A stretch of DNA of 64,000 bases from Streptomyces sp. CC208A (GTDB lineage: Bacteria > Actinomycetota > Actinomycetes > Streptomycetales > Streptomycetaceae): positions 1-64,000 of the forward strand of contig NZ_JASCXN010000030.1 of the NCBI RefSeq assembly GCF_030010625.1, given 5' to 3'. A model generated the notes under the pieces. The model made no database searches, was not told where the DNA came from, and worked only from the letters and a program-made list of their open reading frames with translations. Positions 27,235 to 35,219 of the stretch are shown here, in pieces. The position numbers were made by a program, and so were the translations under genes. Position 1 is the first letter of the stretch. The number at the start of each line of letters is the position of its first letter.

Positions 27235-28508
27235 CACTGTCGTCCTCCCGTCTCCGACGGACCGGACGCCAGGTCCGCCACCGCCCGCTGGTAGCGCAGC
27301 ACGGCCTGCTCCGCGGCCCGCAGGTCGCAGGGCGCGCTCCACAGCATCCGGCGCGCCGTGTCGTACCGCTCGGCCAGGAACGGGTCCTCCGCCCCGCCGA
27401 GCCGGGCCGCCTTCGCCCGGTACGCGTCGAGCCGGCCGCGCAGCTCCGCCCGCACCGCGAGCGGCGCCGTCACCGCCGTCAGCGAGTCACGGGCTCGCAG
27501 CAGCTCCTCCTCCGCCTCCCGCTCCAGCGCGTCCAGCAGCGGCGAGAGCCGGTGCCACCGGGCGTGCCTGCGGTGCTCGGCGGCGGCCTGGAGCCGTTCC
27601 TGGAGCGCGGTCGGCGGCCCGCTGACGGCCGGCACCTCGGAGGCGGCGATCTTCGCCAGGACCTCGCCGCGCGCCGCCCGCGCCTCGGAGAGGGTCCGGT
27701 CCGCCCGGGACAGCACGTCCCGCAGCCGCAGCAGCCGCTCCTCGGAGTCCTGCCGCACCGCGAGGACCGCCTCGATCTCCCGCCGTACGTCCTCCAGGGC
27801 GAGCGCCGCCCGGTCGTACCGCGTGGTGTCGGGCCGGCCCCCGCCCGGCGCCGAACTGCCTTCGGCGGGACGCCAGAAGGCCAGCGGATCGGTCACCACC
27901 GACTCCCGCAGCTCCGCCAGTTCGGCCGTGATCGACTCCAGTTCGTCACCGGCCGGATGCTCGCCGGGCCGCACCCCGACCGAGTGCGCCAGCGAACGGG
28001 TCCTGCCCAGCTCGGCGGCGAGCAGGTCTATCCGGGCGGGCAGCGCCGACCACACGGCGTCCGCCGTCACCACCACGTCGAGCGAGGCCGCGTACAGCTC
28101 GTTCATCCGCCGCACGAGCCCGTCGAGGGTGAACCGCTCGGCGAGCAGCGCCTCCTCGCCGGAGCCGCCGGGCACGTGCACCGCCTCGCCGCGCAGCCGC
28201 TCGGTCAGCTCCGCCAGCTCCTCGCGGTTCGGCCACGTGCGCCGCGCCCGCACCTCCCGGGCCTCCCGCAGCGCCGCCGTGTACGCGTCGAAGCAGCTCC
28301 AGAGCACGGTGATGGTCCGCTCCGTCGACGCCCAGCGCTCCCGGGTGGTGCCGGTCAGCGCGGCCCCTTCGAGGAGCCGCCGCCCGGCGTGGTCCTGGAG
28401 TGCGAGGAGCGAGTCCTCGACCGCCTTGTGCTCCGCGCCGAGGCGCGCCAGCGCACGGTCCACCTCGTCCCGGTCCATCACCGGACCGGGGGGTCCCGCG
28501 ACGCCCAT
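27231..28508 (-). CDS. Coiled-coil protein of unknown function in the PknG operon
   Basis: 425 residues, not recognised. It is almost wholly helical by composition, rich in Ala, Arg, Glu and Leu. Heptad-like stretches lie at about residues 15-45, 180-200, 235-290 and 335-370 (for example EREAEEELLRARDSL). It has no cysteines paired as zinc ribbons, no signal peptide and no membrane helix. It sits between the sensor genes and the kinase, with a GTGA overlap into pknG, so it is made in step with the kinase. It may be an adaptor between membrane sensor and kinase; that is inference from position only. The start ATG 28508 has AGGGAG upstream. Confidence 0.8.
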   Translation of the reverse strand: MGVAGPPGPVMDRDEVDRALARLGAEHKAVEDSLLALQDHAGRRLLEGAALTGTTRERWASTERTITVLWSCFDAYTAALREAREVRARRTWPNREELAELTERLRGEAVHVPGGSGEEALLAERFTLDGLVRRMNELYAASLDVVVTADAVWSALPARIDLLAAELGRTRSLAHSVGVRPGEHPAGDELESITAELAELRESVVTDPLAFWRPAEGSSAPGGGRPDTTRYDRAALALEDVRREIEAVLAVRQDSEERLLRLRDVLSRADRTLSEARAARGEVLAKIAASEVPAVSGPPTALQERLQAAAEHRRHARWHRLSPLLDALEREAEEELLRARDSLTAVTAPLAVRAELRGRLDAYRAKAARLGGAEDPFLAERYDTARRMLWSAPCDLRAAEQAVLRYQRAVADLASGPSETGGRQW

Positions 28509-28576
28509 CGCTCTCCCTCTTCTCCTCGCCCCCGGTACGGGGCGGCTCGTCCCTCGGCGCTGCTCGTGCCGCTGCT

Positions 28577-28621
28577 CGTCCAGCGGCCGTGCCGCTACCC
28601 GTCCAGCGGCCGTGCCGCTAC
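28577..28621 (-). repeat. Tandem 22-bp repeat at the 3' end of glnH
   Basis: Two identical 22-base copies (28577-28598 and 28600-28621) are set at a 23-base period. The second overlaps the glnH stop codon at 28618-28620. Each copy includes the small inverted repeat AGCGGC-CGT-GCCGCT, so the transcript between glnH and the coiled-coil gene could fold into two hairpins. A third, partial AGCGG continues past the second copy. Confidence 0.8.
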
Positions 28622-29655
28622 TTGTACAGCGGGGCGGGCGGCCCTGCCTTTCCGAGCCCCGCCTCCAGCCAGATCCCGTACGCCTCCTGCCAGGGGCCCT
28701 TCCGGTAGTCCTCCAGGACCTTGTTGACCCGGCGCACCAGGTCGTCGTTGCCGAGCTTCGCCGCCACCCCGTAGTACTCCTCGGTGAACGGCTTCCCCTT
28801 CAGCTCCACCGCCGGATCCTGCGCGGCCTGTCCTGCCGCCAGCGCGTTGTCGGTGACGACGGCGTCGACCTCGCCCATCTGGAGCCGGGCCAGGCAGTCC
28901 AGCTGGTTGGGCACGGTCAGCAGGTCCCGGTCGGCGGGGGTGCCGTCGCCCTCGTCCTTGAACACCGCGCCGAACGAGTTCTCCTCCAGCGCCTCGTGGG
29001 CCGTGGAGCCCTCGGCGGTGCAGACCCGCCGGCCCTTCAGCGAGTCGTCGTAGCCGGTGACCGGGGAGTCCTTCGGCGCGAGGACCTGCTGTCCGGCCCG
29101 GAAGTAGGCGGTGGAGAACGCCACCTGCTCGATCCGCTTGCAGTTGATCGTCATCGTGCGGACCACGAGGTCGACGGAGCCGCTGTCGAGGGCCGCGATC
29201 CGCTGGTTGGTGGGCACGGCCCGGAAGACGACCGCCTCCTCGCTGCCGAGGAGGTCCTTGGCTATCGCCCGGGCGAGCGTGATGTCGAAGCCCTCCAGGG
29301 TGCCGGTCTCCGGGTCGCGGAAGCCCCAGCGGTAGCTGGACTGGTCGACGCCGACGACCAGCTTGCCCCGCTGCTTGATCGCCGTGACCGAGGGCCCGTC
29401 CTCCGTCGAGGGCCGCAGCGACGCCTCCGGGTGCTCGCAGCTGTCGGCGACGGCCTTGACCTGGATCCCGGTGCCCACGCCGGGGCCCGCCCCGAAGGGG
29501 CCGGCGGGCGCGGGCGTCCCGCCCGTGTCCCGGGCCAGTGGCAGCAGGGTCAGGGAAGCGGTGAGCGCGCAGGCCACGCCCATCGCGGCCACGCCGCCCC
29601 AGCCCCGCAGCCGCCGGACCGCCCGCCGGGCCGCCGGCTCGCCGTCGTGTGCCAT
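28618..29655 (-). CDS. glnH: GlnH-type amino-acid-binding protein
   Basis: 345 residues. One N-terminal hydrophobic segment (about 20-40) is followed by a periplasmic-binding fold of the glutamate/aspartate class. It contains KLVVGVDQSSYRWGFRDP, TLEGFDITLARAIAKDLLG, NQRIAALDSGSVDLVVRTMT and DAVVTDNALAAGQ. Two cysteines in the mature part are also usual for the class. There is no clear lipobox, so it may stay membrane-anchored through its N-terminal helix. No ABC permease or ATPase gene accompanies it. Its partners are GlnX and PknG, which in mycobacteria form a sensing, not an import, system for aspartate/glutamate. Start ATG 29655 follows GAGGAGG. Confidence 0.88.
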   Translation of the reverse strand: MAHDGEPAARRAVRRLRGWGGVAAMGVACALTASLTLLPLARDTGGTPAPAGPFGAGPGVGTGIQVKAVADSCEHPEASLRPSTEDGPSVTAIKQRGKLVVGVDQSSYRWGFRDPETGTLEGFDITLARAIAKDLLGSEEAVVFRAVPTNQRIAALDSGSVDLVVRTMTINCKRIEQVAFSTAYFRAGQQVLAPKDSPVTGYDDSLKGRRVCTAEGSTAHEALEENSFGAVFKDEGDGTPADRDLLTVPNQLDCLARLQMGEVDAVVTDNALAAGQAAQDPAVELKGKPFTEEYYGVAAKLGNDDLVRRVNKVLEDYRKGPWQEAYGIWLEAGLGKAGPPAPLYK

Positions 29656-29666
29656 TCCGCCTCCTC

Positions 29667-31115
29667 TCACCGGTACTCCGCCAGTCTTCGGTTGACGCCG
29701 AGCACCGCCCCGAGGGCGCCGAGCGCGCCGAGCGCGGCCGCGCCCAGCGGCAGCCCGGTCAACGCGTCCACCGCGCCCCGCGCGGAGCGGGTGAACTCGT
29801 CCTGCTCGTGCGCGAGCGCCCGCTCCAGGGCCGCGTCGACCTGGTCGAAGGAGTACCCCGCCGACTGCTCGGCCTCCTTCGGTCCCGCCCCCTTCGGGCC
29901 GATGATCCGGTCGAGGGCGCCCTGGTAGTCGCCCGCCTCGCCGAGCTTCCGTGCGGCGGCGTGCCGCTCGCGCCACTCGGCCACCCGGGCCGTGGCCTCG
30001 GCCAGCGGCGCCCGTCCCGCCTCGTCGTCGGCGAAGCGCGTCGCCCGGCCGAGCGCGTCGGCGAGCGCCGTCATGCCTCGCGCGTACTCCGCCTCGTACT
30101 TGTCGTCCTTCCCGTCCTCGGTGAGGACCGCGCCCCGGGCGACCTGCGTCAGGTTCTCGTTGGCGCGGGCCTTGAGGGAGCTGATCCGGGCCTCGTTGAG
30201 CAGCTGGAGCGACCGCTGGCCCTCCGCCTGCGCGGAGCCGAGCCCGGAGCGGGCCACGGTGTGGGCCCCGGCCAGCCACAGCAGCACCACCACGGTGGCG
30301 GCGGTGGCGGCGAGCAGCCCCCGGCTGAACACCCGGTTCGTCCGCCGGTACTCCCGCCGTTGCGCCCACACCAGGACGCCGAGGGCGAGCACCCCGGCGC
30401 CGAGTGCCAGGTAGGGCCAGGCGCGGGCCTCGTCGTCGTCCTGGTGGAGCCGGGCGGTCTCCGCCGCGTAGAGCCGCTCGGCGGCAGGCAGCAGGCGGGT
30501 CGTCATCTCCTGGTTCGCGTACCGCAGATAGGCGCCGCCCAGCGGCAGGCCCTGCCGGTTGGCGGCCCTGGCCCGCTCGACCAGGCCCGCGTAGCGCGGC
30601 AGCAGCTCGTTGAGGGCGGTGATCTCGCGGGCCGACTCGCCCGAACCGTCCGTGCTCGCCGCCGCCTTCACGAGCAGCCGGGAGGCGGTGGCGAGGTCCC
30701 GGTCGTAGCGGGCGCGGGACTCGGCCGGTTCCTGTATGCCGGCGAGGAAGCCGGTCGCGGCCGTCGAGTCGGCGTCGGCCAGCGAGCGGTAGATCGCGGC
30801 GGCGTCCGCGCTCAGCGGCTGGCTGCGCCCCACGACGTCCTCGGCGGAGGAGGCCCGGTCGGCCGCCTCCAGGCCCGCGACCGTGCCCAGGGCGAGGACG
30901 AGCAGTGCCAGTACGGCCCCCAGGACCCGCAGCCGCCCCGGCTCGGTGGTCGCGGCGGCCCGCAGCACCTCGCGCCCGGTGGCCCATGCCCCCCGCGCGG
31001 GCGGCGGAGCGGCACCGACGGCGGCGGCGCGCGAGACCTGCCCCGGCACCGCCGGCCGCGCGGGCGCGGGCGCCGGGCCCTGCGCCGCGGCGGGCGCGCT
31101 CGGCGGGTGTGTCAC
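29667..31115 (-). CDS. glnX: GlnX-like membrane sensor protein
   Basis: 482 residues. A Pro/Ala-rich cytosolic N-terminus precedes four hydrophobic segments at about residues 53-73, 233-253, 270-292 and 455-475. These leave two helical extracytoplasmic domains of about 155 residues each. That is the plan of mycobacterial GlnX, the membrane partner that passes GlnH binding to PknG. A soluble enzymatic domain is absent, so signal transfer must be by contact. It is the first gene of the run, starting at GTG 31115 with GGGGAGG upstream, 12 bases before glnH. The assignment rests on topology and gene order. Confidence 0.78.
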   Translation of the reverse strand: MTHPPSAPAAAQGPAPAPARPAVPGQVSRAAAVGAAPPPARGAWATGREVLRAAATTEPGRLRVLGAVLALLVLALGTVAGLEAADRASSAEDVVGRSQPLSADAAAIYRSLADADSTAATGFLAGIQEPAESRARYDRDLATASRLLVKAAASTDGSGESAREITALNELLPRYAGLVERARAANRQGLPLGGAYLRYANQEMTTRLLPAAERLYAAETARLHQDDDEARAWPYLALGAGVLALGVLVWAQRREYRRTNRVFSRGLLAATAATVVVLLWLAGAHTVARSGLGSAQAEGQRSLQLLNEARISSLKARANENLTQVARGAVLTEDGKDDKYEAEYARGMTALADALGRATRFADDEAGRAPLAEATARVAEWRERHAAARKLGEAGDYQGALDRIIGPKGAGPKEAEQSAGYSFDQVDAALERALAHEQDEFTRSARGAVDALTGLPLGAAALGALGALGAVLGVNRRLAEYR

Positions 31116-31413
31116 GTGACCTCCCCCTCGGTCTCGACGTCGATCGGCCCAGGCGAGCAGTATGGCCGCAGGCGGCCCGCCCGCACACCGGGAATGACAC
31201 GATCTTGTGCCTATCGTGCCGTACGCCCACGGGACTTCCCCGGGCGAGCCCCCCTCACCGCCCCCTCACCGTCTCCTGCACCGTCTCTTCGAACAAGTGT
31301 CACTCTGAATACGACGGCCGCCCCCGATCGGTTCCACCCCGGGAGTCGCTCGAACAGGTGAACATGCCGGTGGGGCGCCTCCCCACCGGGAAGCGCCCCA
31401 CCACGACGAAGCC
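31116..31413. promoter_or_regulatory. Intergenic region upstream of glnX
   Basis: This 298-base gap lies between the glnX start and the 3' end of the sugar-kinase gene. It should hold the promoter of the PknG operon. The inverted repeat CACGAT-N9-ATCGTG lies at about 31198-31218, some 83 bases before the glnX start, and may be an operator. The right end carries the kinase-gene terminator hairpins. No protein-coding signal was seen. Confidence 0.4.
31367..31402 (-). terminator. Overlapping alternative hairpins after sugar-kinase gene
   Basis: CCGGTGGGG (31367-31375) can pair perfectly with CCCCACCGG (31381-31389). The overlapping GGTGGGGCGC (31369-31378) can instead pair perfectly with GCGCCCCACC (31393-31402). 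The two stems share the left arm and exclude each other. They start 11 bases beyond the kinase stop codon on the minus strand, so termination is the simplest role. Confidence 0.6.
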
Positions 31414-32400
31414 TCAGCCCGCGTAGTGCCCCCGCAGCCGCTCCGCCGCCTCCGGCCCCGCCCCCGACTCGTCGAGGGCCAGCAGCCCCGCGCCGAGCAC
31501 CGGCGGCGCGGTCACGAAGCGGACCACCGCCTTCGGCGCCCGCTCGGCGAGGAGTTCGCGGATCCGGGCCTCCAACTGCGGGTGCCGGGCGGCGAGGACG
31601 CTTCCGCCGAGGACCACCGGCGCCTCCTCGCCGAGGAGTCCGAGCCGCCGCAGCGCCACCGCCGCCAGCGCCACGACCTCCTCGGCCATCCGGTGCACCA
31701 GGGACAGCGCCACCGGGTCCCCCTCCGCCGCCACCCGGAACAGCACCGGCGTCAGCTCGTGCCGCCGCGCGTGCGGGATCCGGCCCAGGTGCACGGCCTC
31801 GATCAGCGCGTACATGGTCCCCAGGCCGAAGTGCGCGGGCAGCGCCCGGGCCAGCTCCGTCGGCTCGCCCCGGCCGTCCTCGGCGCGGGCCGCGAACCAC
31901 ATGGCCTCCTCGGCGAGGCCCCCGCCCCCGCCCCAGTCCCCGGAGATCCTCCCGATCGCCGGGAAGCGGGCCGTCCGCCCGTCCGGGGTCATGCCCACGC
32001 AGTTGACGCCCGCCCCGCAGACCACGGCCACCCCGCGCGGCTCGTCGAGCCCGGCCCGCAGGAGCGCGAAGGTGTCGTTGTGGACCCGTACCGAACGGCT
32101 CCACCCGCGCCCCAGCAACTCCCGCTCCAGACCGGCCTCCTCGACCGGCAGGTCGGCATTGGCGAGACAAGCGGTGACGTGCGCGAAGGAGAGGGGCACA
32201 CCGGCGTCCGCCGCCGCCCGCCCCACGATCTCCGCGAGCCCGTCGACCGCCGCCGCCACCCCCGCCACCGGCGGCTGGAACCCCCCTCCGCGGGCCGCTC
32301 CCAGGACCTTCCCGTCCCGGGACAGCACGGCCACGTCGGTCTTGCTGTTGCCGGCGTCCACGGCGAGCAGGGCGTCGGCGGCCGGCAGCGCCCCGTTCAC
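31414..32400 (-). CDS. BadF/BadG-type sugar kinase, probable N-acetylglucosamine kinase
   Basis: 328 residues with the ASKHA kinase fold. The phosphate-1 motif is LLAVDAGNSKTDVAVLS near residues 12-28. GVAVVCGAGVNCVG is the phosphate-2-like motif, and RISGDWGGGGGLAEEAMWF follows. The length and motifs fit N-acetylglucosamine kinase NagK of the BadF/BadG/BcrA/BcrD group. Start GTG 32400 overlaps the stop of the GH4 gene by GTGA, so glycosidase and kinase are coupled. Together they would hydrolyse an imported sugar or sugar phosphate and phosphorylate a released amino sugar, but the exact substrate is not proven. Confidence 0.85.
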   Translation of the reverse strand: MNGALPAADALLAVDAGNSKTDVAVLSRDGKVLGAARGGGFQPPVAGVAAAVDGLAEIVGRAAADAGVPLSFAHVTACLANADLPVEEAGLERELLGRGWSRSVRVHNDTFALLRAGLDEPRGVAVVCGAGVNCVGMTPDGRTARFPAIGRISGDWGGGGGLAEEAMWFAARAEDGRGEPTELARALPAHFGLGTMYALIEAVHLGRIPHARRHELTPVLFRVAAEGDPVALSLVHRMAEEVVALAAVALRRLGLLGEEAPVVLGGSVLAARHPQLEARIRELLAERAPKAVVRFVTAPPVLGAGLLALDESGAGPEAAERLRGHYAG

Positions 32401-33662
32401 GCCCACGCGAGGTGCTCCCGGTTGTGCGCGATCAGCCGGTCCGCGAGCCCCTCGGCGTACGCGTACTGCCCGACCAGCGGGTGCGCGAGCAGCGCCTTGA
32501 AGACCCGCTCCCGGCCGCCCCGCAGCGCCGCGTCGAGCGCCAGGTCCTCGTACGCCGTCACGTTCGCGATCAGCCCGGCGTACAGCGGGTCCACCGGCGC
32601 GACCGGCAGCGGCACCGCCCCGCCGGGCCCGACCGCCGCCTGCGCCTCGATGACGGCGTCGTCCGGCAGGAACGGCAGCGTGCCCTGGTTGTACGTGTTC
32701 ACCACCTGGTACGGCGAGCCCGCGCCCCCCAGCAGAGAAGCCGCGAGGTCCACGGCCGCCTCCGAGTAGAAGGCGCCGCCGCGCCTGCCGAGCAGCGCCG
32801 GCTTCTCGTCGAGCGCCGGGTCCCCGTACATCTCCAGGAGCTCCTTCTCCATCGCGGCGACCTCGGCGGCCCGCGACGGCTTGGTGCGCAGCTCCTCCAC
32901 CACCTCGTCGTGCGCGTAGTAGTAGCGCAGGTAGTACGAGGGGACGACGCCGAAGCGGTCCATCACCAGGCGCGGCAGGCGCAGGTCGGCGGCGATCGTG
33001 TCGCCGTGCTCGGCGAGCAGCCGCGGCAGCACGTCCTCGCCGTCCGGCCCCCCGATCCGTACCCCGGTCTCCCAGGTGAGGTGGTTGAGGCCGAGGTGGT
33101 CGAGGTGCACGTCCGCCGGTGCCACGCCGAGGAGCCCGGCGAACTTCCGCTGGAAGCCGATGGCCACGTTGCACAGGCCGACGGCCTTGTGCCCGGCCTT
33201 CAGGAGCGCCCGGGTGACGATGCCGACGGGGTTGGTGAAGTCGATGATCCAGGCGTCCGGGTTGGCGCGGCGGACCCGTTCCGCGATGTCGAGGACGACG
33301 GGGACCGTGCGCAGCGCCTTGGCGAGGCCGCCGGCGCCGGTGGTCTCCTGGCCGACGCAGCCGCACTCCAGCGGCCAGGTCTCGTCCTGGTTCCTGGCGG
33401 CCTGGCCGCCGACCCGGAGCTGGAGGAGGACGGCGTCGGCGCCCTCGACGGCGGCGTCGAGGTCGGTCGTGGTGGTGATCGTCCCCTCGTGCCCCTGCCT
33501 GGCGAAGATCCGCCGGGCGAGCCCGCCGACGAGTTCGAGCCGGTCGGCGGCCGGGTCGACGAGGACGAGTTCGGTGAGGGGCAGGGTGTCGCGCAGCCGC
33601 GCGAATCCGTCGATCAGTTCGGGGGTGTAGGTGGATCCGCCCCCTACGACAGCAAGTTTCAT
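32397..33662 (-). CDS. GH4-family 6-phospho-beta-glucosidase-like enzyme
   Basis: 421 residues. GH4 enzymes need NAD and a divalent metal. The NAD-binding start is MKLAVVGGGSTYTPELIDGF. The metal-binding Cys is in GLCNVAIGFQ and the His in HLDHLGLNHLTW, and NPVGIVTRAL also matches the family. The size is normal. GH4 members cleave alpha or beta glycosides, often phosphorylated. With a BadF kinase and a ROK regulator as neighbours, beta-linked GlcNAc-type or cello-type substrates are likely. Start ATG 33662 is fixed by the Rossmann fold; the upstream extension of the frame has no family features. Confidence 0.88.
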   Translation of the reverse strand: MKLAVVGGGSTYTPELIDGFARLRDTLPLTELVLVDPAADRLELVGGLARRIFARQGHEGTITTTTDLDAAVEGADAVLLQLRVGGQAARNQDETWPLECGCVGQETTGAGGLAKALRTVPVVLDIAERVRRANPDAWIIDFTNPVGIVTRALLKAGHKAVGLCNVAIGFQRKFAGLLGVAPADVHLDHLGLNHLTWETGVRIGGPDGEDVLPRLLAEHGDTIAADLRLPRLVMDRFGVVPSYYLRYYYAHDEVVEELRTKPSRAAEVAAMEKELLEMYGDPALDEKPALLGRRGGAFYSEAAVDLAASLLGGAGSPYQVVNTYNQGTLPFLPDDAVIEAQAAVGPGGAVPLPVAPVDPLYAGLIANVTAYEDLALDAALRGGRERVFKALLAHPLVGQYAYAEGLADRLIAHNREHLAWA

Positions 33663-33834
33663 GGATGCGTCAACCCTTTCGCTCTGGTTCGTGGTCGGGA
33701 GACCGGAGGCTGTGGTCCAGGGGGAACGGCTTCCCTGAGGTGGAGCCGCGAGGCTGTGGCTCTGTGGGGGTGCGCGGGCACGGCGATGTCTCCCCGGGAC
33801 GGAGGCATGACGGGGGTGGAGCGGGACGTGCCGG

Positions 33835-35043
33835 TCAGCGGGAGGTGTCGAAGACCTCGTCGCGGGTGGTGGCCAGGGCGCTTTCGAGGGCGCCGCGCAG
33901 CACCGGGTCACGGGGGACGGCGGTGAGGACGAGCCGCGGGTGGGAGGCCGCGAGCTCGGCGAGCTCGGCCTGGACGCGGGCCCGCAGGGGTTCGCCGCCG
34001 GCGACCAGGACGTCGCCGGACAGCACGATCAGTTCGGGGTCGAGGACGGCGACGAGGGAGGCGAGACCGGTGGCGAGCCGCTCGGCGTACCGGTCGAGCA
34101 GCTCCGCGTACGGCCCCCCGTCCGGGGTCTCGGCGGCCCGGGCGAGCAGCCCGGTCGCCACCGGCACGAGGGGGTGGTCGGGGGTCTCGATGCCGGCCGC
34201 GCGGGCGATCCCGGCCACCGACCGGACGCCGGCGAGCTCCTGGAAGCCGCCGGAGTTGGCCTTGGTGACCTGGCGGACCAGCGGGGTGCCGGGGACCGGC
34301 AGGAAGCCGACCTCGCCGGCGCCGCCGGTGAAGCCGCGGTGCAGCCGGCCGCCGAGGACGAGGGCGGCGCCGATGCCCTCCTCGTTCCACAGCAGGACGA
34401 AGTCCTCGTGGCCGCGGGCCGCGCCGAGGGCCCGCTCGGCGACGGCCACCAGATTGACGTCGTTCTCGTACTCGAAGGGCATGGGCAGGACCGCGGCCAG
34501 CTCCTCCAGGAGGGTGGGGGAGTGCCAGCCGGGCAGGTGGGAGGCGTACCGGAGCCGTCCGGTGGCCGGGTCGAAGGCGCCGGGGGTGCCGATGACCAGG
34601 CGCCGCACGTCGGCGCGGGTGAGGCCGGCGGCCTTGACGGCCCCGTCGAGGGCGTCGGTGACCTGCCGGACCACGCCCTCCCCGGTACGGCCTCCGGTGC
34701 GGAGCTCGTACTCGCCGGCGACGGCTCCGGTGATGTCGGCGACGGCGGCGCGGATGCGGTGCTGGTTGACGTCGAGCCCGGCGGCGTACCCGGCGCCCGG
34801 GTCGAGGGCGTACAGCTGGGCGCCGGGGCCGGGGCGGCCCTCGGTGGTGCCGGTGACGCGGACCAGGCCCGCGGCTTCGAGGCGGGCGAGGAGCTGGGAG
34901 GCGGTCGGCTTGGAGAGGCCGGTGAGCTCGCCGATCCGGGTCCGCGAGAGGGTGCCGTGCTCCAGGAGGAGGTCGAGCGCGGCCCGGTCGTTCATGGCCC
35001 GCAGGACGCGCGGGGTGCCAGGGGTTCCCTGGGTACCTGCCAT
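33835..35043 (-). CDS. ROK-family transcriptional regulator
   Basis: 402 residues. A winged helix-turn-helix is at about residues 15-75 (ALDLLLEHGTLSRTRIGELT, GLSKPTASQLLARLEAAG). The ROK domain follows, with GLDVNQHRIRAAVADITG and the segment LLWNEEGIGAALVLGGRLH followed by GFTGGAGEVGFLPVPG. The usual zinc-binding CxCGxxGC cysteines after that glycine-rich part are not present. ROK repressors respond to sugars or sugar phosphates. It lies 172 bases upstream of the GH4 gene on the same strand and is a likely regulator of it. ATG 35043 is chosen; ATG 35064 is possible. Confidence 0.85.
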   Translation of the reverse strand: MAGTQGTPGTPRVLRAMNDRAALDLLLEHGTLSRTRIGELTGLSKPTASQLLARLEAAGLVRVTGTTEGRPGPGAQLYALDPGAGYAAGLDVNQHRIRAAVADITGAVAGEYELRTGGRTGEGVVRQVTDALDGAVKAAGLTRADVRRLVIGTPGAFDPATGRLRYASHLPGWHSPTLLEELAAVLPMPFEYENDVNLVAVAERALGAARGHEDFVLLWNEEGIGAALVLGGRLHRGFTGGAGEVGFLPVPGTPLVRQVTKANSGGFQELAGVRSVAGIARAAGIETPDHPLVPVATGLLARAAETPDGGPYAELLDRYAERLATGLASLVAVLDPELIVLSGDVLVAGGEPLRARVQAELAELAASHPRLVLTAVPRDPVLRGALESALATTRDEVFDTSR

Positions 35044-35085
35044 GACGCTCGCACCTGCCCTCATCACACCGCCGGGAAGACTGTA

Positions 35086-35098
35086 AGGAAAGTTTCCT
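35086..35098. promoter_or_regulatory. Palindrome upstream of ROK regulator, candidate autoregulatory operator
   Basis: AGGAAA-G-TTTCCT is a perfect inverted repeat centred 49 bases before the ROK start codon. ROK regulators often bind AT-rich palindromes at their own promoter. No second copy was found before the GH4 gene. Confidence 0.5.
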
Positions 35099-35219
35099 GT
35101 CTGGTGGGGAGACGGTAGGACGGCCGCCGCCGGACCGTCAATACCGGGAACGCGAGACGCCCCCGTCGGCGACCGAAGCGTCACCGGCGAGGGCGTGGAG
35201 ACCCGCGAAAGGGGAAGGG

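Noticed and set aside
28618..31230. One 870-codon minus-strand frame covering glnH and upstream
   Set aside because: Only the glnH part has family motifs and a ribosome site at 29655. The upstream part is a shadow of glnX in another frame.
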